In this document: positions 57,824 through 64,000 of the stretch, piece after piece
Layout: the number at the start of each line of letters is the position of its first letter
Numbering within the stretch: position 1 is the first letter of the stretch
NCBI GenBank assembly: GCA_017306245.1
Contig: JAFKIY010000003.1
Span: 392,891-456,890, forward strand
Source of the DNA: Micrococcales bacterium
GTDB lineage: Bacteria; Actinomycetota; Actinomycetes; Actinomycetales; Microbacteriaceae
Length of the DNA: 64,000 nt
Reading direction: 5' to 3'
Notes under the pieces: generated by a model
Databases searched by the model: none
The model's input: the letters and a program-made list of their open reading frames with translations, nothing else
What the model was told of the DNA's origin: nothing
Position numbers and translations under genes: made by a program

Positions 57824-58532
57824 CGCCTACCTCACCATTGCCGGCCTGGGCGTTGATGTCCTTTACAAGGACATCAAGAACCTGCATATATCTGTCTACC
57901 CGCCGATGGGACGTGTGCGTGTTGCCGCTCCCGAGCGAATGGACGATGACACGATTCGCCGGGCCGTGATTCAGCGGCTGCCGTGGATTCGCCGTCAACG
58001 CGACCAACTCCAAGCTGCGGAACGTCAAGACAAACGCCAGATGCTTTCCGGTGAGACGCACTATGTCTGGGGTGAGCGGTACCGACTCGATGTTTCCCGG
58101 ACCAGCGGTCAGCACCGGGTTGAGCGATCCGGCACAACCCTCTGGGTCGTGGCCTCCGAGGGTGCCGATGCAGATGCGCGATTCGGCGTGCTGGACCGCT
58201 GGTACCGGCGCGAACTGAAAGCTGCCATCCCGCCACTCCTCGAGAAATGGGAGAAGCGCATCGGCGTGCAGTCGTCCCACTTCATCGTCCGGCGTATGAA
58301 GACCAAGTGGGGTACCTGTGCCCGTGAGTCAGCTGCGCTGTGGTTCAACCCGGAACTGGCCAAGAAGAACCCGCGTTGTCTGGAGTACATCGTTGTCCAT
58401 GAACTGATGCACCTCATGGAACGCACCCACGGCAGTCGTTTTGTCGAACTCATGGATCAGCATCTTCCGGACTGGAGGGCGCGACGCGAGGAACTCAACG
58501 GAGCACCGCTTGCTGATGAGGAGTGGTTGTGA
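57810..58532 (+). CDS. YgjP-type (DUF45) zinc metallopeptidase in the restriction operon
   Basis: A 240-aa protein with the zinc motif HELMH at residues 197-201 (YIVVHELMHLMERTHG), preceded by KTKWGTCARE and a basic N-terminal domain. This is the YgjP/WLM-like M48 group. Such genes are often found just after hsdR in type I operons; whether they process HsdR or act otherwise is unknown. The start at 57810 overlaps hsdR by 14 bases, and the stop overlaps the next gene by GTGA. Confidence 0.85.
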   Translation: MSTSSAYLTIAGLGVDVLYKDIKNLHISVYPPMGRVRVAAPERMDDDTIRRAVIQRLPWIRRQRDQLQAAERQDKRQMLSGETHYVWGERYRLDVSRTSGQHRVERSGTTLWVVASEGADADARFGVLDRWYRRELKAAIPPLLEKWEKRIGVQSSHFIVRRMKTKWGTCARESAALWFNPELAKKNPRCLEYIVVHELMHLMERTHGSRFVELMDQHLPDWRARREELNGAPLADEEWL

Positions 58533-59761
58533 CGGATCTGTTCGAACGCGGCTATTTGCACGATTTCTTCAGCCAACGTGTCTCGTCGGTTCGACGCGGC
58601 TTTGAGCACTTGAGCGAGGACGAAATCCTTAGTCGCTCCACGGATGATCTTGTCCACGCACTGGCTGAAGAGGCTCATCTCGAACCACTAGAAATAGCTG
58701 CCGAACCCATTGACGGTGGTGTGACTGAGGGAAGCGTTCAAGTCCAGGATTTCGCTGGCCGCCCCATCCGCCAGACAGTCTTCAACGTGCATGCAGTTTA
58801 CGAGTTCAGCGGTCACGAAGACCTGCTGTACTACCAGCCCTCGACGAGCCTCGCTTTCACCAAGATTCAAGCTGACGTCAGGCGTGGGAGTCTTACGGTT
58901 CGCGCCACCATTTCGGTGAGTACAGCCAACAATGCTCAGGAGGCGCGCCGTGCCTTCGAGAATGAGATCGGAAAGATTCGAACAAACGCTGGCCACTCCG
59001 CCAAAGACGTCGCAGCATTCAACGCAAGACTCGAAGCGGAGTTCCGTCCGACAGTCGACCGCCGGAAGGAAGTGCTCCAGCAGCGCCGAGACATCTCAGG
59101 CGCGCTTGGCTTTCCAATGAAGAAGCGAACCGATGCGCCAGCTCCGGTTCCCATTCAACGTAAAGACATCGGCGCGCGGCGCACATCGACTGCGGCACGA
59201 GTGCGCGAGCCGTACAAAGACGAACCGGCCTTGACCGAGGCGCAGTACGAAGACGCCATTTCGGTAGTCGAGTCAACGCTGCTGGCTATGGAGCGTACCC
59301 CCTCGGTTGCCTCGGGCAAGGACGAGGAGGAGCTGCGCGACCAGATACTCGTCCAGCTAAATGGAACGTTCCAGGGGAACGCCACTGGCGAGACCTTCAT
59401 CCAGGCGGGCAAGACGGACATTCTCGTTCGTGTGGAGGATCGCCATGTATTCGTCGGTGAATGCAAGTGGTGGACTGGCGAGAAGGCACTTGGCGGAGCT
59501 ATCGACCAACTGCTGAGTTACTTGCCGTGGCGTGATGAGAAGGGCGCCTTGATCGTCTTCATCGATCGCAAGGAGGCCTCGGCGGTACTCGAAAAGGCAG
59601 AGGCTGCAGTCAAGGCACACTCGGCGTATAAGCGAGCTGGCAAGAAGAGTTCTGATCCAACGAAGAGGCGCAACTTCGTGTTGGGTCATCCAGATGATCC
59701 TGAACGGGAGATTCAAGTCGCCGTGCTCTTCGCCATTCTGCCGAAGGAGGGTAAGAAGTGA
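58529..59761 (+). CDS. Protein with C-terminal PD-(D/E)XK-like nuclease motif
   Basis: A 410-aa protein unlike any named family I know. The N-terminal ~180 residues are helical and alpha/beta; a basic, proline-containing linker follows (about 195-230). In the C-terminal domain Asp297 (GKTDILVRV), Glu311 and Lys313 (FVGECKWW) fit a PD-(D/E)XK active site, followed by LSYLPWRDEKGALIVF. GTG 58529 has GAGGAG six bases upstream. It belongs to the restriction operon by coupling on both sides. A nuclease role is inference from the motif. Confidence 0.65.
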   Translation: MTDLFERGYLHDFFSQRVSSVRRGFEHLSEDEILSRSTDDLVHALAEEAHLEPLEIAAEPIDGGVTEGSVQVQDFAGRPIRQTVFNVHAVYEFSGHEDLLYYQPSTSLAFTKIQADVRRGSLTVRATISVSTANNAQEARRAFENEIGKIRTNAGHSAKDVAAFNARLEAEFRPTVDRRKEVLQQRRDISGALGFPMKKRTDAPAPVPIQRKDIGARRTSTAARVREPYKDEPALTEAQYEDAISVVESTLLAMERTPSVASGKDEEELRDQILVQLNGTFQGNATGETFIQAGKTDILVRVEDRHVFVGECKWWTGEKALGGAIDQLLSYLPWRDEKGALIVFIDRKEASAVLEKAEAAVKAHSAYKRAGKKSSDPTKRRNFVLGHPDDPEREIQVAVLFAILPKEGKK

Positions 59762-59901
59762 AGACGGTGTTTCTGGCCGGCCAAACGAATGAACGATCGA
59801 AGTACGAGTTTGGGAAGCCACTCATGCGGCGGTCCAAACTAATGCTCTGTGATCTGGCAGTTCCTGAGCCTCAGGCGGCCGAATGGATGGCAGAGCGGTA
59901 A
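59758..59901 (+). CDS. 47-aa peptide between two candidate nuclease genes
   Basis: A very short gene. GTG 59758 overlaps the preceding stop (GTGA) and its own TAA shares a base with the next ATG (TAATG). An AAGGAGG site sits ten bases upstream. The product starts VKTVFLAGQTNERSKYEFG and ends AAEWMAER; it is soluble and mixed in charge. The double coupling argues that it is translated. It might be an inhibitor or a linker subunit for the neighbouring proteins (speculative). Confidence 0.6.
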   Translation: MKTVFLAGQTNERSKYEFGKPLMRRSKLMLCDLAVPEPQAAEWMAER

Positions 59902-61286
59902 TGGCACGGGTTCTCGCGCTTGACTATGAACCGCTCTTCGGGGATAGCGATGACATGAGGTCAAGTTTTGGCAGCGACACGAGTTGCTTTGACTTTGACA
60001 TCGTCCTATGGGACCCGGCTGCCAGCTTTGCAAGCTACGCCGACTATGCCGAGGACTATCAGGGACTGCCGGCCCTGTCTGACGCACAGTCCGCGAAGAT
60101 CAAAGCTGACGTTGCTCGTCGCCGGGTTGAGTTCGCTGAGTTTGTGAAGAGCGGGCGCACGCTGATTGTGGTGGTAGCACCGCCACAAGAGTGCTATGTC
60201 GCAACGGGCGAGGTACGTACGTCTGGCACTGGCCGCAACGCTGCGAAGACTCGAGTAGTCGAGAAATTTGATCTCTACACGTCGTTGCCAGTTGATGCGC
60301 CCGGCTTTGTTCGTCGCGCCGGGAATCGCATCGCGCCGATTGGAAATGGGCCGATTCAGTCCGTGCTTCGCACCCACGCTAAACACTTGCATTATGCGGC
60401 AACGATGGCTCAACCGCCCGGGGAGGTTCTTGCTCAGGTGCAGGGCACCAAGCAGGCGGTTAGCTCGGCACTTCGAACACCTGATGGTGGTTTGCTTCTC
60501 CTCATCCCTGAGACGACATTCGAGGCTGATTGGGATGGGCGAAAGGATGTTTGGCCGAAGGGAGCAATCAAGTTTCAAAGCGATCTACTTTCGGCCCTGG
60601 TCGCTCTGGACGGGAGCTCCGAGATCAGTCGACCAGCCTGGGCTGAACGATTCGCGACTCAACAAGTCCTTGATTCTCGAAAAGAAGTTGCAAAGCAGCA
60701 AGCAGCCGTCGAGCGGGTAAGGGCGAGACTCGCCAAGGCACAAGAGGATGCTGAGCTTGCGCAGCTTCTCGACCAGCTTTACCTCGGAACTGGGCGACAG
60801 GTGGAGCTTCGAGTTGCGGATGTCTTGCGAATGTTGGGTGGCGTTGTGACGGAGCCTGCTCCCGGTCGTGATGACTGGAAGGTCAGCTTCGATGGACGAC
60901 CCGCCGTACTTGAAGTGAAGGGCGTGAAAGGCAGCGCTGCCGAAAAGCACGCCGCACAGCTAGAAAAGTGGGTTGCTGGAGAATTTGAGTCCACGGGCAA
61001 TGAACCGAAAGGTGTGCTTGTCGTCAACACGTGGCGAGAGACTCCCTTGGGTGAACGTACACAGGTGGACTTCCCTGATCAAATGTTGCCCTATTCGATC
61101 GCACGGAATCACTGCCTCGTGACAGGGCTTGAACTCTTTTGCATTGCTCAGGATATTCTCCGGGACCCGACGCGTAAGGAGCATTGGAAGGACAAGCTCC
61201 TTACGACTAGTGGACCCCTCATTGACGTTCCAGACTGGAGGGAGTTCCTTCAAGAGACTTCCGTCGAAGTCGACTCACAAGAGTGA
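59901..61286 (+). CDS. Coiled-coil protein with C-terminal PD-(D/E)XK-like domain
   Basis: A 461-aa protein. The N-terminal ~200 residues form an alpha/beta domain (FDFDIVLWDPAASF near 30-43, GRTLIVVVAPP near 85-95) that looks like a Rossmann-type or glutamine-amidotransferase-like sensor fold. A coiled coil follows at about 255-292. The last domain has Asp324/325 (GRDDWKVSF), Glu338 and Lys340 (AVLEVKGVKG), as in restriction-like nucleases. ATG 59901 is coupled to the 47-aa peptide. It is the last gene of the operon, ending before a perfect terminator. A defence effector role is inferred. Confidence 0.65.
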   Translation: MARVLALDYEPLFGDSDDMRSSFGSDTSCFDFDIVLWDPAASFASYADYAEDYQGLPALSDAQSAKIKADVARRRVEFAEFVKSGRTLIVVVAPPQECYVATGEVRTSGTGRNAAKTRVVEKFDLYTSLPVDAPGFVRRAGNRIAPIGNGPIQSVLRTHAKHLHYAATMAQPPGEVLAQVQGTKQAVSSALRTPDGGLLLLIPETTFEADWDGRKDVWPKGAIKFQSDLLSALVALDGSSEISRPAWAERFATQQVLDSRKEVAKQQAAVERVRARLAKAQEDAELAQLLDQLYLGTGRQVELRVADVLRMLGGVVTEPAPGRDDWKVSFDGRPAVLEVKGVKGSAAEKHAAQLEKWVAGEFESTGNEPKGVLVVNTWRETPLGERTQVDFPDQMLPYSIARNHCLVTGLELFCIAQDILRDPTRKEHWKDKLLTTSGPLIDVPDWREFLQETSVEVDSQE

Positions 61287-61316
61287 GATTGAGCGATAGA
61301 AGTCGGAGATTTTAAT

Positions 61317-61340
61317 GCCCCCGCGGTCACCCGCGGGGGC
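61317..61340. terminator. Bidirectional terminator closing the restriction operon
   Basis: Perfect 10-bp stem GCCCCCGCGG / CCGCGGGGGC with a TCAC loop. TTGTTC follows rightward and ATTAAAATC leftward. It lies between the operon's last gene and the convergent 163-aa gene. Confidence 0.85.
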
Positions 61341-61347
61341 TTGTTCA

Positions 61348-61839
61348 TCACCAGAGCAGGACTTCGTCCGCTCGAGCGATGTGGATGTGCTCGATGGTGC
61401 CCATCGAGTCCCGGTGCAGGTCCATCGCCTCCTCGATTGCCTCGAAGTAGTCGAGCTGGATGTGACCTTGGCCGAACCAGCTCTCCTCGTCTTGGAGTCC
61501 GAGGTGAATCCGGAATGGGCCATCGAGCCCCAGCAGACGCCTGCGGAGTGGCTCGGGCACCCTTTCAGACTGCACGTCATCCGAGACGAGGATCGCGGCA
61601 CCGTATATCGGCACGATGACTCCACCAGCCAGGAACCAGGCGAGTCTGGCTGCTCTGAAGTTCAGCCACCGCCTCCGCCCAGGAACTATCCCCTCAACGA
61701 TCATGGAGAGGCTGAGTTCGCCGATCGGAATCGTCAGAGGATCTCCGTAGAGGACATCTCGGACGTCTTCCTCGTCCGCGAGCCTCACTTCCTCGACCGG
61801 CTCCCACCGATGCCGCGGGATGTAGATGCCGTACTGCAC
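61348..61839 (-). CDS. Hypothetical protein with one hydrophobic segment
   Basis: A 163-aa protein that starts at GTG 61839 (GGGAGG six bases upstream; the longer frame from 61890 lacks a site). A hydrophobic stretch (AWFLAGGVIVPIYGAAILV, about residues 65-83) might be membrane-spanning or a buried strand pair. The rest is acidic. It has no recognised family. Confidence 0.5.
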   Translation of the reverse strand: MQYGIYIPRHRWEPVEEVRLADEEDVRDVLYGDPLTIPIGELSLSMIVEGIVPGRRRWLNFRAARLAWFLAGGVIVPIYGAAILVSDDVQSERVPEPLRRRLLGLDGPFRIHLGLQDEESWFGQGHIQLDYFEAIEEAMDLHRDSMGTIEHIHIARADEVLLW

Positions 61840-61908
61840 AGCGCACCTCCCTTCAAGGTGGGACGCCAGCCCCGGCGCGCGCAACCGCACCGAGACTGGC
61901 CCTGTCCG

Positions 61909-62265
61909 TCACTTGTTGGTGGGCGGCTCGGTCGCCTTGTCCGGTTCCTTGCTCGTGACCGTCTTGGCCGTGGACTTCGGAGTCGGCTTGGCGGGGCCGA
62001 GGATGGAGGAGAGCACATCGCGCTTGGCCCTGGCCTCGCGGTCGATGTCCTCCATGACTTGCTGCACGCGGTCCTGGACGCGCTTGTCCGACTTGGCCGC
62101 GATGACGTGGTTCTCCAACGCCACGCGGTACTCCTCGGTCTTGCTGCGCCCGTTGATGTCGCTGAGCAGTTCCAGGAACGTGGCGAGTTCCTCGGGCACG
62201 CGAACAGCGAGAGGGACGGGCTGGCCGGTGAACACCGGCCGACTGGTGGTTGTGGGGTCACTCAT
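61909..62265 (-). CDS. Small protein with RHH-like N-terminus
   Basis: A 118-aa protein. Residues about 18-50 (LAVRVPEELATFLELLSD then GRSKTEEYRVALENH) resemble a ribbon-helix-helix DNA-binding or partition-type domain; the second half is a charged helix and a Lys/Thr/Pro-rich tail. It could be a regulator of the element. The ATG at 62265 follows GGAGG. Confidence 0.55.
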   Translation of the reverse strand: MSDPTTTSRPVFTGQPVPLAVRVPEELATFLELLSDINGRSKTEEYRVALENHVIAAKSDKRVQDRVQQVMEDIDREARAKRDVLSSILGPAKPTPKSTAKTVTSKEPDKATEPPTNK

Positions 62266-62466
62266 GGTGACGACCTCCTCGATTCCTTTGCGGCCGGCGA
62301 ACCCGGATGGTTCCCCAAGGAAGCCGCAGTGAATCGAGGACGAGCCGGAGCAGGGAAGCTCAACGGCTTACCGTCAGTATCGCGCGGCGCTGTTTGCGTT
62401 GCACCCCTCAAGTCGGAGTGCTTGTCATCGCGGGGCGTGCAGAACTGCTTGTTGTCCCTGGCCCAG

Positions 62467-63204
62467 TCAGGCGATCCGTCTTTCGCGGTTGGGAATGTCC
62501 TTGTCGAGCCTTGCGATGTGCCAAGGCAGTCCCTTGAAGGTGTATCGGTCGTAGGCCCGAAGCTTCTTCTGAACCTCCGGATGACGATATGGCAGACCAA
62601 AGTGCTTACTCTCGGACATCCGCTGGAGCTGCTTCTTCTCCCAGAACTGCAACTGCTCGCGTAGCGGTTCGATCGCCTGCCATTCGGGACACTCAGCGGT
62701 GAGTAGACCGCAGCGGCACTTGGACATTGGACCACGCTTGCCTCGGTGGTGTGGTTCGATGTCGAGCAAGAGGATGGAGAGCACTTCGCTCTCTCGACTG
62801 TGCGCCCGATCCTTCTCCTTCTCCGCCTGCGTTAGAGCCGTGCTCTGGAGAAGCCCCTTGAGTGAGTCTGAGATGCCATCCGCAAAGTTCGCGGCGATCT
62901 GCTCCCGGAGTTCCGTATTCTGTCGCGCGATCGCTCGACTGCGTTCATCCAACTCCGACTTTTCAGCCGCCGCAGACTCTCGAACCTCCTCGATCTGCGC
63001 TTTCGCCTGTCTGCCGAGATTCTGGAAGTCTCGCTTCCAGAGGTATATGTGTACTCGGTCTTTTCCCTCTGGCGTGCGGTGCTCCGTAGTCCGACACGAC
63101 TCGCAGACATTCCGACCGTCTACTCCACGGGCTAGATGACTTCGCACCCGCCGCTGGCAGCAAGGGCACTCCATCGTGAGACCACCATGTGCGGTTGCGA
63201 CCAT
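62467..63204 (-). CDS. Zinc-finger coiled-coil protein
   Basis: A 245-aa protein. Two CxxC-type pairs near the N-terminus (CPCC at about 13-16 and CESC near 34-37) form a likely zinc ribbon. A long coiled coil spans about 50-120 (QAKAQIEEVRESAAAEKSEL and onward). A second cysteine cluster (SKCRCGLLTAECPEW) lies near 165-175. No enzyme motif is seen. The ATG at 63204 follows GGAGG. It may bind nucleic acid (inference). Confidence 0.6.
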   Translation of the reverse strand: MVATAHGGLTMECPCCQRRVRSHLARGVDGRNVCESCRTTEHRTPEGKDRVHIYLWKRDFQNLGRQAKAQIEEVRESAAAEKSELDERSRAIARQNTELREQIAANFADGISDSLKGLLQSTALTQAEKEKDRAHSRESEVLSILLLDIEPHHRGKRGPMSKCRCGLLTAECPEWQAIEPLREQLQFWEKKQLQRMSESKHFGLPYRHPEVQKKLRAYDRYTFKGLPWHIARLDKDIPNRERRIA

Positions 63205-63274
63205 CGGAACCTCCGGGCAGGGTTAGCTAATCACGAGTTCCATTCTGGTTGATGCCTCCGACATTCCATGGAGT

Positions 63275-63991
63275 TCAGCTTGACGCGAGTCGGCTCTTCA
63301 TCGTCTTCGGATCAACTCCGTACCGCTCGGCGAGTGCGTTCATAGACCAGCCTTCGGCGTAGAGGGCTTCGGCTTCGATGAGTTCTGCCTCGGTCAGTTT
63401 GACGGCGTTGGACCTCCGCTCGACACCTTCGCGATTGAGGATCGCTGAGACGGAGTGCCGGTTGATCTGCCACTTGGCTGCAAGTTGGTAGGTAGACATC
63501 CCTCCTCGGTAGTCCACGATGAGTGCGGCTATTTCGGCTCGCTTGAGCCGTTTTTGCTCTTGACGAATCAGACGTTCTGGCTCATAGTCAGGGGCAGTCC
63601 GTGGTGCTATCGCACCGGACAGGACCGACTTGGCAGCAGCTAGGGCTGTTTGCCATTTCTTCTCGTCCGTGTCCGATAGGACCACGCTGTCCTGAGTCGC
63701 GACATCGTTGACAGATGAGTCGCGACATAGTTCACAAAGAGCTCGGCCTTTGGTCGGGCATTTTGGCTTTGTTGGCCCAGTGGTTTCGATCGGGTTGATG
63801 CTGTAGTCACTATGGCTGATGTCAACATTGGGGCGCCAGGACCTGGGCTCGACCGCGTCGATGCCGGCCTGCCGGTAACGGGCTAGGAGCACGTAAACGT
63901 GTTGCCGTGACACCCCGAAACGGGCTGCGGCGGCAGCGACACTCATTCCCTGTTGGGTGACGGACAACACAATGACTCGGGCTCTGGACAT
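63275..63991 (-). CDS. IS481-like helix-turn-helix fused to a second HTH domain
   Basis: A 238-aa protein. Residues 1-52 match the N-terminal helix-turn-helix of IS481-family transposases (SVAAAAARFGVSRQHVYVLL, then ARYRQAGIDAVEPRSWRP). The DDE catalytic domain is absent. After a Cys-containing linker, the C-terminal ~95 residues carry two more HTH-like units (MSTYQLAAKWQINRHSVSAIL and WSMNALAERYGVDPKTMKSRL) as in recombinase-associated DNA-binding proteins. It could be a hybrid left by a transposase fragment joined to another gene. The start is ATG 63991. Confidence 0.65.
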   Translation of the reverse strand: MSRARVIVLSVTQQGMSVAAAAARFGVSRQHVYVLLARYRQAGIDAVEPRSWRPNVDISHSDYSINPIETTGPTKPKCPTKGRALCELCRDSSVNDVATQDSVVLSDTDEKKWQTALAAAKSVLSGAIAPRTAPDYEPERLIRQEQKRLKRAEIAALIVDYRGGMSTYQLAAKWQINRHSVSAILNREGVERRSNAVKLTEAELIEAEALYAEGWSMNALAERYGVDPKTMKSRLASS

Positions 63992-64000
63992 GCCCCATCG

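Noticed and set aside
62262..62735. Leftward frame of 157 codons overlapping the zinc-finger gene end
   Set aside because: Ser/Arg/Pro-rich shadow of the neighbouring frame without a ribosome site.
61287..64000. Right attachment site (copy of the tRNA-Ala 3' end)
   Set aside because: I looked for a repeat of the T-arm/acceptor sequence and found none; the right end is probably outside the window.

Overview
The window is high-GC DNA from an actinobacterium, most likely a Microbacteriaceae relative. The grounds are the strong G/C third-position bias, the gene orders ileS-folC-DUF4233-ndk and rne-rplU-rpmA-obgE-proB-nadD-rsfS, an ultrashort translational ileS T-box, and several genes that appear leaderless, with a TAnnnT box 6-7 bases before the start codon. 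No rRNA and no CRISPR array is present. One tRNA is present, tRNA-Ala(GGC).

Layout. Positions 1-4.5 kb hold the end of a sugar-uptake/alpha-glucan operon (solute-binding protein, GH15-like and GH31 glucosidases). Positions 4.5-17.4 kb are mixed chromosomal genes: a BenE-type transporter with a damaged or non-canonical 5' end, an RHH/Doc toxin-antitoxin pair, an M3 peptidase, a methyltransferase, an ArsR-type regulator with phased operator repeats, valS, an MFS transporter with a divergent TetR gene, and a GntR/DUF1648 pair. Positions 17.4-24.2 kb hold a frameshifted DUF559-like remnant, then the T-box-controlled ileS-folC-DUF4233-ndk operon. Positions 24.5-27.8 kb hold a glycine betaine-type ABC transporter. 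Positions 27.8-39.8 kb hold VKOR, RNase E/G and a long translation/cofactor operon whose genes mostly overlap by 4-8 bases.

From the tRNA-Ala gene at 39.8 kb to the right edge the content changes to an integrated mobile element. A large serine recombinase abuts the tRNA and its open frame runs antisense through the tRNA into the host. It is followed by a leftward module of transfer and maintenance genes: replication-relaxation protein, TraD/VirD4-like coupling ATPase, MT-A70 DNA methyltransferase, a possible ArdA-like antirestriction protein and many small coupled ORFs. A rightward defence block comes next. It holds a 497-aa unknown gene, a DUF3846 gene and a seven-gene operon hsdM-hsdS-hsdR-YgjP-type protease-PD-(D/E)XK protein-47-aa peptide-PD-(D/E)XK protein, closed by a strong terminator. 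Leftward accessory genes fill the rest. No right attachment site was recognised, so the element probably extends past the window.

The most interesting part is the extended type I restriction operon at 51.0-61.3 kb. Its four extra genes are translationally coupled to hsdR and two of them carry candidate nuclease motifs. This may be an expanded or composite defence system and not a plain restriction-modification locus.
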